NCBI GenBank assembly: GCA_029260695.1
Contig: JAJDCT010000007.1
Coordinates: 1 to 5,287, forward strand
DNA length: 5,287 bases
Direction: 5' to 3'
Source: Phycisphaeraceae bacterium
GTDB taxonomy: Bacteria > Planctomycetota > Phycisphaerae > Phycisphaerales > Phycisphaeraceae
A model generated the notes under the pieces. That model was not told the DNA's origin. It ran no database searches and saw only the letters and a program-made list of their open reading frames with translations. The translations under genes and the position numbers were made by a program. This document shows, one piece after another, positions 1-5,287 of this stretch (positions are counted from its first letter, which is position 1; each line of letters begins with the position of its first letter).

Positions 1-898
1 ACGCGCCTTATTCCGCAGCGACCTCTACCGCGATCTCCTTTCACAAGGCGTCGAAGTCCACGACATGCTCCCCGCCTCACCTTGGAGGCGTAAACTCGCA
101 CGCATCGACCTGCGTAACCACCGCAAGCTCGCCGTCATCGATGGCCAAACCGCCTACGCCGGCAGCCACAACGCCGTCAACGAAGACTACGGCCACAAGC
201 ACGCAGGCAAGTGGGTCGACCTCTCCGGCCGATTCACCGGACCCATCGTGACCCAGTTCCAGCAGCTCTTCTGTGAAGACTGGGCCTTCGAAACAGACCA
301 GACACTCCACGACGCCGAAGCCCTGTTCCCACCGATCAAACCCACCGGCGAGATGCCCGCTCAACTCGTTCCCACCGGCCCCAACCACGAGGGCGAGAGC
401 TTCCGCCGTGTCCTCGTCGCCGCACTCGGCGCTGCACAACGCCACATCATCATGACCACCCCATACCTCGTCCCCGATGAGCCCACCATGCTTGCGCTCA
501 CCATGGCCGCCGACCGCGGCGCGCAGGTCGATCTGGTCGTCCCGAAAAAATCCGACCACCCCATCGTCGCCGCCGCCGGGAAGTACTACTACCAGACACT
601 CCTGGAAGCAGGCGTCAACATCCACACCTACAAAGGCGGCATGCTCCACGCCAAAACCATCACCGTCGACGACGCCTTCGCGCTGCTGGGCTCCGCCAAC
701 CTCGATATCAGATCCTTCTACCTAAACTTCGAAGTCAACGTCCTGCTCTACGGCAAACAGGTCACCCAACACCTGCGCTTCGCTCAACAGCATTACCTGA
801 ACCAGTGCGATCCCGTTGTCCTGAGCGCCTGGCGAAAGCGCCCGGTCATCAAACAGTACGCCGAGGGCGTCGCCTCGCTCCTCTCGCCGCTGCTGTGA
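1..898 (+). CDS. cls: Cardiolipin synthase (phospholipase D superfamily), C-terminal part; 5' end outside window
   Basis: The frame is open from base 2 to a TGA at 896-898, so 298 residues are visible and the true start lies upstream. The family joins two phosphatidylglycerol molecules (or a related donor pair) into cardiolipin at the inner membrane. Both HKD catalytic motifs are present: HRKLAVID (His40, Lys42, Asp47 of the visible part), followed by GSHN, and HAKTITVD (His216, Lys218, Asp223), followed by GSANLDIRSF. Between them lies the typical stretch TTPYLVPDEP, then RGAQVDLVVP and YYYQTLLEAGV, and after motif 2 comes LNFEVNVLLY. The C-terminus ends in LLSPLL, usual for Cls. The N-terminal membrane helices expected in the family would be upstream and cannot be seen. 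Another PLD-type phosphatidyltransferase is the only realistic alternative. The next gene starts 56 bases downstream on the same strand. Confidence 0.93.
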   Translation, partial: RALFRSDLYRDLLSQGVEVHDMLPASPWRRKLARIDLRNHRKLAVIDGQTAYAGSHNAVNEDYGHKHAGKWVDLSGRFTGPIVTQFQQLFCEDWAFETDQTLHDAEALFPPIKPTGEMPAQLVPTGPNHEGESFRRVLVAALGAAQRHIIMTTPYLVPDEPTMLALTMAADRGAQVDLVVPKKSDHPIVAAAGKYYYQTLLEAGVNIHTYKGGMLHAKTITVDDAFALLGSANLDIRSFYLNFEVNVLLYGKQVTQHLRFAQQHYLNQCDPVVLSAWRKRPVIKQYAEGVASLLSPLL

Positions 899-941
899 GT
901 GATATCTCGTCGGGGTTCCTCCCCCTCGCGCCGGGTCTTGA

Positions 942-947
942 TATCAT
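942..947 (+). promoter_or_regulatory. Possible -10 element placed for a leaderless HAD phosphatase mRNA
   Basis: The hexamer TATCAT ends 7 bases before the ATG at 955, inside the 8-bp palindrome TGATATCA (939-946 overlaps it). No purine-rich Shine-Dalgarno sequence lies between it and the start. I see no convincing -35 box about 17 bases upstream, so this is only a candidate promoter. If real, transcription would begin at or very close to the start codon. Confidence 0.25.
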
Positions 948-954
948 CTGCCCT

Positions 955-1812
955 ATGAACTACCGCCTGCTCGCGATCGACCTCGACGGCACGCTGCTGT
1001 GTCCGGAGGGCATGGCAAGCCGTGAGAACCTGGACGCCATCGCGGAGGCGCAGGCCGCCGGGCTGACCGTGGTCCCCTGCACCGGCCGCGGTTGGCGCGA
1101 AGCAAAGCACGTCCTCGACCACGTCCCCAATCTCGGCGTCGGCGTCTTCGTCACCGGGGCCGCCATCACCGACGTGCCCACCGGCAAGACCCAGCACTTC
1201 ACCGCCCTGACCCCCGACACCGCCGCCGAACTTGTCGACCTCCTGAAAGACGAGCCGCAAGCCGTGCTGGCGTACCGTGAACCCAACCGCGTCGGCCACG
1301 AATACCTCGTCACCGGACACGGCCAACTCACCCCCAACAGCAAGTGGTGGTTCGACTTCACCGACGCAATCCTCCACACACAACACGACGTCACACCCGA
1401 CGACCTCCATCACACATTGCGCGTCGGCATGGTCGCCCCAGGCTCACGCATGCCCGACATCCTCGCCAAGGTCAACGACCAATTCGCTGGCCGCGTCGAG
1501 GCCCACGCCTTCGCCGCCGTGCAGTCCCCCGACCCGGAAGAGGCCGTACACATCATCGAAATATTCGCGCCCGGCGTCGACAAGTGGCACGGCCTGTCCT
1601 GGGTCGCCGACCAGATGAACATCGGACCCGACCAGGTCGCGGTCATCGGCGACGAGATCAACGACGTCGCCATGCTGCAGGCCGCCGGCTGCGCCATCGC
1701 CATGGAAAACGCCGCCGACGCCGCCAAACAACACGCCGCCTACGTCACCAAACCCAACCACGACCACGGCGTCGCGCATGCCATCCAACAGATACTCAAC
1801 GGGCATTGGTAG
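955..1812 (+). CDS. Cof-type HAD-IIB family hydrolase (sugar-phosphate or nucleotide phosphatase-like)
   Basis: This is a 285-residue cytoplasmic HAD phosphatase, the normal length for the Cof/IIB subfamily. All four HAD motifs are visible. Motif I is IDLDGTLL, with nucleophile Asp9 and acid/base Asp11. Motif II is Thr43 in VVPCTGRG. Motif III is Lys210 in GVDKWHGL. Motif IV is GDEIND, with Asp233 and Asp237 for Mg2+. The C2B cap should lie between motifs II and III (about residues 80-200). The substrate cannot be told from sequence; known relatives act on sugar phosphates, pyridoxal phosphate or FMN. The ATG at 955 puts motif I at residue 9, as usual. The frame is open back to 805, but a longer start would overlap the upstream cardiolipin synthase gene and add a non-family extension. 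No Shine-Dalgarno sequence precedes the ATG; a TATCAT hexamer sits 7 bases before it. Confidence 0.93.
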   Translation: MNYRLLAIDLDGTLLCPEGMASRENLDAIAEAQAAGLTVVPCTGRGWREAKHVLDHVPNLGVGVFVTGAAITDVPTGKTQHFTALTPDTAAELVDLLKDEPQAVLAYREPNRVGHEYLVTGHGQLTPNSKWWFDFTDAILHTQHDVTPDDLHHTLRVGMVAPGSRMPDILAKVNDQFAGRVEAHAFAAVQSPDPEEAVHIIEIFAPGVDKWHGLSWVADQMNIGPDQVAVIGDEINDVAMLQAAGCAIAMENAADAAKQHAAYVTKPNHDHGVAHAIQQILNGHW

Positions 1813-1833
1813 CGATATCAAATCCTGTTTCTC

Positions 1834-1840
1834 AAAGGAG
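1834..1840 (+). promoter_or_regulatory. Strong Shine-Dalgarno sequence of the zinc-ribbon gene
   Basis: AAAGGAG ends 7 bases before the ATG at 1848. It fixes the start of the small gene. It is the clearest ribosome binding site in the window and supports the short frame against the longer Arg-rich frame that runs through the HAD gene in the same phase. Confidence 0.8.
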
Positions 1841-1847
1841 CCCTCAC

Positions 1848-2081
1848 ATGAGCGACCACTGCCACGCCTGCGGCGTCTCACTTCATATGCCGGAGCTCAA
1901 AGGCCCCGCCGAGGACTTTTGTAAGTATTGCATTGACGACAAAGGTGAACTGAAGAAACGGGACGAGGTCCGCCAAGGCATCGCCCACTGGCTGAAGTCT
2001 TGGTCCCCCGGGATCACCGAGGAACAAGCTAACGAACGCGCATGCCACTACATGAAAGCCATGCCCGCATGGGCGGATTAG
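1848..2081 (+). CDS. Small putative zinc-ribbon protein (77 aa)
   Basis: The N-terminal part carries two CxxC knuckles, HCHACG (Cys5, Cys8) and FCKYC (Cys25, Cys28), 16 residues apart, which should bind one zinc ion. The remainder is a charged, probably helical tail with DEVRQGIAHWLK, an ITEEQANERA helix and the ending MPAW. This layout matches the family I know as 'putative zinc ribbon domain' proteins (Pfam Zn_ribbon_2 type), in which a CxxCGMPL-like knuckle is followed by YCxYC and a short helical tail. No enzymatic role is known to me for the family; protein or nucleic-acid contact is only a guess. There is no signal peptide or membrane segment, so it is presumably cytoplasmic. The start is chosen by the strong ribosome binding site. 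It lies 35 bases after the HAD gene and could share its transcript. Confidence 0.85.
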   Translation: MSDHCHACGVSLHMPELKGPAEDFCKYCIDDKGELKKRDEVRQGIAHWLKSWSPGITEEQANERACHYMKAMPAWAD

Positions 2082-2091
2082 GCGAAAGAAG

Positions 2092-2119
2092 GCCCGGTCT
2101 ATTTACCCAGGCACTTTTT
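2092..2119 (+). terminator. Weak terminator-like hairpin between convergent genes
   Basis: In the 65-base gap between the zinc-ribbon stop and the dacB stop, GCCCGG (2092-2097) faces CCAGGC (2107-2112) across a 9-base loop. On the + strand the stem has one C/A mismatch and is followed by ACTTTTT (T run 2115-2119). On the - strand the same position is a U-G wobble, giving a continuous 6-bp stem followed by CTTCTTTC. It could therefore stop transcription from either side, but the stem is short. The rest of the gap shows nothing else. Confidence 0.35.
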
Positions 2120-2146
2120 CCTTGAGCAAATCCCCTCGCATGGCAG

Positions 2147-3679
2147 CTACCGCCAATCCCTGGCCTGCTCATCGATCAATACAAGCATCCGGTCCTGCAC
2201 GTCCTTCAGGCTGCGGTTGGATAGCGGCGGGCCGAACCCGTTGAACAGGAAACTGAACGCGATGGTCTGCTTTGCCTGGTCGGATTGGTCTGGGTTTGCG
2301 GGATCGCTCGGCTCGGTGATCACCAGGTAACCCGACAGGCAGGACACCCCGTTGATGTACCCGCTCTTGCCGTAGACCCAGTGACCGGCCGGGAGTTTCC
2401 TGAACCGCCCGTCCAGTGTCCCGTTCCCTACGCGAGATTGCTCGCCCGTCTTGCCGCTGTAGGACAGGCTACTCATGAAGGTCTGCCCGCGTTCGGTGTC
2501 CTGATACATCGACCCCAAGAGTTCTGCGACCAGCCGTGAGGTCACCTTGTTGTCCCGGCTAAGCCCGCTGCCATCGGCGATCGTCGCGCCGGCCGAGAGC
2601 GTGCCCAGCCGATTCGCCAGCGCGTGCCGGACCGCGGCCGCACCGTTCTCCCAGTCGCCGGGCGAACCGGTCAACGCAAAGCCCATCCGTTTGATCAGCG
2701 CCTCGGCGAACAGGTTCACCGAATCCTGGTTCGTCCGTTTAAGCACCGCCGGGAGCAGCGTCTCGACCCGGTGGATCGGTCGGCCGCTCGGAGCGTTCTC
2801 GCCGGCACCCAGCCGAACGATCTGGTCTACGCTGATCCCCGCCACACCCAAACGGTGTTTCAGCAATTGCGCAAGGTAGATCGGCGGGTCGTGTAGAGTC
2901 ACCCGCACCGGTGTGTAGATCCTGGTCTTGACCCGACCACGCAGGGTCATCTCATTGCTCCCGAGTTTGCGGTCGACCCAGAACTCGTTGGCACCCCCCG
3001 TAGTCGCGCTGTTAAAAATCTGGAGGAACGGCGACTCCGGGTAAGAAGATACGGTCGGCCCGGCACCGAGTTGGCTGGCTGGCGATGGGAGTATGTGCAG
3101 GCAGTTGTCGTGAAAATTCAAACCCGCAACCTGTGCGCAGTAGTGCCTGTTCAGCTGCCCGACCGGCCAACTGGGGTGAACCATCTGCCGGTCGAACACA
3201 CGGTCGTTAACGATCAGTCGGCCAAACGAAGCAGCCCCGGTCTCTTTCACCGCCTGGACCCACCCATCCAACAGATCCTCCGCGGTCAGGTTGGCTTCCT
3301 TCAACAAGACCGGGTCACCCAACGCCGGGTCCCCATCACCTTGGATCATCAGGTCCGGCTTGCCCCCCTGGGTCGCGGGCTCGGTTACGCTCAACTCCGT
3401 GCGGAACACGAACCCTTCGCCCAACACATCCAGCGCCGCCGCGGTTGTCAGCAGCTTCATGTTGCTTGCCGGGATCATCGGCTCGTCTGCGTTGATCTCC
3501 GCCAGCACTTCCCCGCTTGACGCATCAATCACACAGATCGAATACCGGGTGCTGCGTAGATCCCGGCTGACGAGCAGTTGGTTCAACGCCCCGTCCAACG
3601 GGCCCGCCATAGCTGGTGCGCCCAGCGCAGCCCATACCAGCGCGGACATCACAGCGATCGTGTAGAGGGTTCTTTTCAA
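2147..3679 (-). CDS. dacB: D-alanyl-D-alanine carboxypeptidase/endopeptidase, PBP4 (peptidase S13) family
   Basis: This 510-residue exported serine peptidase should trim the terminal D-Ala of peptidoglycan peptides and cut D-Ala-DAP cross-links in the periplasm. A signal peptide is clear: KR at residues 2-3, a hydrophobic stretch at 5-22, and a likely cut after AMA at 25. The penicillin-binding motifs are SNMK (Ser72 nucleophile, Lys75), SVN (320-322) and KSG (438-440) in YGKSGYINGVSCLSGY. Other family hallmarks are QGDGDPALGDP near 113-123, the VAGLNFHDN region near 184-192, and DGSGLSRDNKVT at 369-380. The third motif is usually KTG; a KTG at 410-412 is out of register. The start codon is TTG: an in-frame stop lies about 20 bases upstream, and only this start gives a full signal peptide. 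An alternative ATG at residue 11 would shorten it. It lies 72 bases behind the secreted-protein gene. Confidence 0.94.
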   Translation of the reverse strand: MKRTLYTIAVMSALVWAALGAPAMAGPLDGALNQLLVSRDLRSTRYSICVIDASSGEVLAEINADEPMIPASNMKLLTTAAALDVLGEGFVFRTELSVTEPATQGGKPDLMIQGDGDPALGDPVLLKEANLTAEDLLDGWVQAVKETGAASFGRLIVNDRVFDRQMVHPSWPVGQLNRHYCAQVAGLNFHDNCLHILPSPASQLGAGPTVSSYPESPFLQIFNSATTGGANEFWVDRKLGSNEMTLRGRVKTRIYTPVRVTLHDPPIYLAQLLKHRLGVAGISVDQIVRLGAGENAPSGRPIHRVETLLPAVLKRTNQDSVNLFAEALIKRMGFALTGSPGDWENGAAAVRHALANRLGTLSAGATIADGSGLSRDNKVTSRLVAELLGSMYQDTERGQTFMSSLSYSGKTGEQSRVGNGTLDGRFRKLPAGHWVYGKSGYINGVSCLSGYLVITEPSDPANPDQSDQAKQTIAFSFLFNGFGPPLSNRSLKDVQDRMLVLIDEQARDWR

Positions 3680-3683
3680 TCCA

Positions 3684-3689
3684 CCACCT
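3684..3689 (-). promoter_or_regulatory. Shine-Dalgarno sequence supporting the TTG start of dacB
   Basis: Read on the - strand, AGGTGG lies 4 bases before the TTG at 3679-3677, so its AGG core is 7 bases away. This spacing, together with the signal peptide that begins at the TTG, decides the start. Confidence 0.55.
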
Positions 3690-3700
3690 GGGGTTAATTA

Positions 3701-3715
3701 TTATTGATGCAATAA
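3701..3715. promoter_or_regulatory. Inverted repeat TTATTG-ATG-CAATAA upstream of dacB, possible operator
   Basis: Two perfect 6-base arms flank a 3-base spacer, 21 bases upstream of the dacB start codon. They sit in an AT-rich island (about 3694-3716) that contrasts with the GC-rich surroundings. The size and symmetry would suit a dimeric repressor or activator, and the AT-rich island may hold a promoter, although I cannot place clean -35 and -10 boxes. In RNA it would form only a weak AU hairpin, so it is unlikely to be a terminator for the gene upstream. Confidence 0.3.
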
Positions 3716-3751
3716 GGTAGCTACTGATCCTTGATCGGGCCATACGGCGTC

Positions 3752-4648
3752 TTACCGCCAATACGCGCACCGTTCCAGTTGTTTCAGCCGATAGCTGATG
3801 CCTTTACCCTGATATTGGGCCAGGACGTGCAGCCTGTCAGGGTCCGAAGCGAACCAGTAGTGTTCCTGCCAGTCGGGAGCAATCCAAAGCACCAAATGGT
3901 GTGATTTCACGGCTCCGATCGGCAGCTTCAGCGTTTCCTCCCCGCGGTATTCCACGATCGCCACCCCGGAAGCTGCCCCGGGAACTGCCCCGGAGTCCTC
4001 CCCGGAGCCCAACTCATCAGGCAGCGTCAGGTGGACGTCCCTTTGGCTGCGCAGCAATTGCAACTCCAGTGTCTTTGGCGGTGCATCAAACGGGTAGCCA
4101 CGCAGGATAAGTGTCAAAGCATCCTGGAAGGCAAAGTGCTGCTTAGGTGCGATCTCCCCAGATCGCTCGCCTTCATTGGGGAAGTAGCTGTGCTGCCTCC
4201 AACGCAGCTTGCCCGTGTGGTTGATGTACTGCTTAAACGTCACGCCGCAGTCTTCCTGCGATCCCATATCCAGCTTCAGGCTTTTAAGGTCTTCGGTGCC
4301 GACGTAACTCATCGTCGAGAAGTGGTAGGTATAACTTTCGGTCGGGATGTCATCGCGGACGTGGTGCTTGAAGACCCGCCGCCCCGTGTTGTCATCGCTC
4401 TTGGTGAAGGTCTTGGGGCTTGCGATCTCTTTGTTGGTGAAGGCCCGGGCTGTGTATCCGTGTTCTACCCCGTAGATCGTCTTGACCGCGTCATAGACGG
4501 CGCACTCGGCCTGCCCGTCATACCAGACCGGGTGATCACGCCAGGCATGGGTAAAACCTTCAAACGGATCGACGGCCTGATCCTGCGCCACGGCGAGCGG
4601 AGACAACAACATCAAAGCCAGGCAAACGATCAGGGGCGTGGTTTTCAT
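3752..4648 (-). CDS. Secreted protein of unknown function with internal tetrapeptide repeat
   Basis: The 298-residue product begins with a clear signal peptide: MKTTP, a hydrophobic core at residues 6-17, and a likely cut after AVA at 21. No Cys follows the cut, so it is not a lipoprotein; it should be periplasmic or exported. The mature part holds three Cys (49, 134, 294). Notable stretches are WYDGQAECAVYDAV (42-55) followed by IYG, QEDCGVTFKQ (131-140), HSYFPNEGE (153-161) and a C-terminal segment HYWFASDPDRLHVL to CAYWR. The overall style, many beta-type stretches with aromatic residues, recalls conserved exported proteins of unknown function such as DUF3108-type beta proteins, but I cannot assign a family. 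Residues 215-230 are a low-complexity linker of four S/P-G-x-x units dividing the protein into two likely domains. It lies 33 bases behind a glycosyltransferase and 72 before dacB, which suggests an envelope role. No Shine-Dalgarno sequence is visible. Confidence 0.85.
   Translation of the reverse strand: MKTTPLIVCLALMLLSPLAVAQDQAVDPFEGFTHAWRDHPVWYDGQAECAVYDAVKTIYGVEHGYTARAFTNKEIASPKTFTKSDDNTGRRVFKHHVRDDIPTESYTYHFSTMSYVGTEDLKSLKLDMGSQEDCGVTFKQYINHTGKLRWRQHSYFPNEGERSGEIAPKQHFAFQDALTLILRGYPFDAPPKTLELQLLRSQRDVHLTLPDELGSGEDSGAVPGAASGVAIVEYRGEETLKLPIGAVKSHHLVLWIAPDWQEHYWFASDPDRLHVLAQYQGKGISYRLKQLERCAYWR
3964..4011 (-). repeat. Four-copy 12-bp tandem repeat inside the secreted-protein gene
   Basis: On the + strand CCCCGG recurs at 3964, 3976, 3988 and 4000, exactly every 12 bases. 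The units are CCCCGGAAGCTG, CCCCGGGAACTG, CCCCGGAGTCCT and CCCCGGAGCCCA. In the reading frame this gives SGED, SGAV, PGAA, SGVA (residues 215-230). Flanking 12-mers do not match. A multiple of three keeps the frame open whatever the copy number. Confidence 0.85.
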
Positions 4649-4654
4649 GCTGGG

Positions 4655-4660
4655 ATTGTA
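4655..4660 (-). promoter_or_regulatory. Possible -10 element placed for a leaderless secreted-protein mRNA
   Basis: On the - strand TACAAT is followed by six bases (CCCAGC) and then the ATG at 4648. There is no Shine-Dalgarno sequence in the 33-base gap. The spacing is what a leaderless transcript would need. No good -35 box is visible, and the small palindrome AATACAGTATT (4670-4680) lies just upstream. If the gene is only read through from the glycosyltransferase this match is chance. Confidence 0.27.
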
Positions 4661-4681
4661 GGCTTGTGGAATACAGTATTT

Positions 4682-5287
4682 CTACCCGGGATTAACACTC
4701 AGGATCTGACCGTACAACTCGGCGTAAGCATCATGCATACGGTCTTGTGTGAAAGCTTCGAGCAGCCTCACGCGCCCCGCAGCCCCCATCGCGTGTCGCT
4801 TATCGATATCGTTCAGTAGCGTAATTAGGCTATCCGACAAGGCAGGATCGTCTCCCCGGGGCGACAGCAACCCGGTCTTGCCATGCTCGACAACCTCACG
4901 GTTGCCGCCGACATCGGTCGCGGCGATAGGCACGGCGGTCGCCATCGCTTCCAGCAGGGTAACGGAGATGCCCTCGCTGACACTGGAGAGCGTGAACACG
5001 TCCGCAGCCGGCAACAGCCTGGCGACATCGTCACGGACACCAAGGAACAGGACATGCTCGTAGATGCCTAGCTCGGCCGACAACGCCTCAATCGCCTGAC
5101 GCTCAGCACCGTCACCGATCAGGCAGAGCTTGGCGTCTGGGACTTGCTCGGTGACCCTTGCGAATGCACGGACCGCGGTCTGGTGGTCCTTGACCGGGTG
5201 GAACCGGGCGACCTGCATGACCAACGGCACATCTTTGTCGAGTCCAATCAGCCCACGCGCGGCGGCACGACTTGCAGCGTCCGCGGG
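4682..5287 (-). CDS. GT4-family (group 1) glycosyltransferase, C-terminal part; 5' end outside window
   Basis: The frame is open from the window edge to a TAG at 4684-4682, giving 201 visible residues of a protein normally near 370-400. A GTG at 5230 is internal, because family sequence (RGLIGLDKD) continues upstream of it. This half is the nucleotide-sugar-binding Rossmann domain. It opens with VMQVARFHPVKDH, the usual start of the second GT-B domain, then LCLIGDGAERQAIE, LFLGVRDDVARLLPAADVF and the E-x7-E motif EGISVTLLE (Glu105 and Glu113 of the visible part). AATDVGGNREVVEHGKTGLL follows, the donor-site loop. The enzyme transfers a sugar from a nucleotide-sugar donor to an acceptor, with retention of configuration, in the cytoplasm or at the membrane face. 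Donor and acceptor cannot be read from sequence; the family makes cell-surface glycans, lipopolysaccharide or glycolipids. The secreted-protein gene follows after 33 bases. Confidence 0.93.
   Translation of the reverse strand, partial: PADAASRAAARGLIGLDKDVPLVMQVARFHPVKDHQTAVRAFARVTEQVPDAKLCLIGDGAERQAIEALSAELGIYEHVLFLGVRDDVARLLPAADVFTLSSVSEGISVTLLEAMATAVPIAATDVGGNREVVEHGKTGLLSPRGDDPALSDSLITLLNDIDKRHAMGAAGRVRLLEAFTQDRMHDAYAELYGQILSVNPG

Noticed and set aside
77..649. 190-residue antisense frame in the cardiolipin synthase gene
   Set aside because: It is opposite a gene with both catalytic HKD motifs and has Val/Gly-rich composition typical of antisense reading in GC-rich DNA.
805..954. Upstream extension of the HAD phosphatase frame
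   Set aside because: The frame is open, but it overlaps the end of the cardiolipin synthase gene, and HAD motif I must lie close to the N-terminus, which the ATG at 955 provides.
793..1413. 206-residue antisense frame across the HAD gene
   Set aside because: It mirrors a well-supported HAD gene, has no recognisable domain and no ribosome binding site that I can see.
1344..1847. Long Arg-rich frame running through the HAD gene into the zinc-ribbon gene
   Set aside because: It is an off-frame reading of C-ending codons, with low-complexity Arg/Pro/His composition; the real gene starts at 1848 behind a strong ribosome binding site.
2444..2452. KTG (residues 410-412) as the DacB third active-site motif
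   Set aside because: It is not followed by the family's GVSxLSGY segment and is out of register; KSG at 438-440 is.
3525..3770. 81-residue - strand frame across the start of dacB
   Set aside because: It overlaps the signal-peptide region of dacB in another frame and shows no domain or start signal.
4031..4819. 262-residue + strand frame across the secreted-protein and glycosyltransferase genes
   Set aside because: It spans two genes and their spacer in antisense, while both opposite genes have a signal peptide or family motifs.

Overview
The window looks like ordinary chromosome from a GC-rich (roughly 60%) Gram-negative-type bacterium. Codon choice strongly favours C or G in the third position. 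The gene content and protein style would fit Planctomycetota of the Phycisphaerae type, but this is inferred from general resemblance; no marker gene here settles it. Six protein genes fill almost the whole window, and no gap exceeds 75 bases. I see no rRNA, tRNA, CRISPR array, insertion sequence or phage gene.

The left half is read on the + strand: the end of a cardiolipin synthase (cut by the window start), a Cof-type HAD phosphatase (955-1812) and a 77-residue zinc-ribbon protein (1848-2081). Gaps of 56 and 35 bases would allow one transcript, but the HAD gene also has a possible promoter of its own. The right half is read on the - strand: the C-terminal part of a GT4 glycosyltransferase (cut by the window end), a secreted protein of unknown function (4648-3752) and a DacB/PBP4-type D-Ala-D-Ala carboxypeptidase (3679-2147). 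Gaps there are 33 and 72 bases. The two units meet tail to tail at 2082-2146, where a weak hairpin followed by a T run may end transcription.

Three or four of the genes concern the cell envelope: phospholipid synthesis, peptidoglycan trimming, glycan transfer and a periplasmic or exported protein. The peptidoglycan hydrolase is complete with all three penicillin-binding motifs, so the organism probably makes or remodels peptidoglycan. Its third motif is KSG rather than KTG.

I did not find an undescribed multi-gene system. The points most worth checking are a perfectly phased four-copy 12-bp tandem repeat inside the secreted-protein gene, the KSG variant and TTG start of dacB, an operator-like inverted repeat upstream of dacB, and -10-like hexamers 6-7 bases before the ATG of the two complete genes that lack a Shine-Dalgarno sequence.
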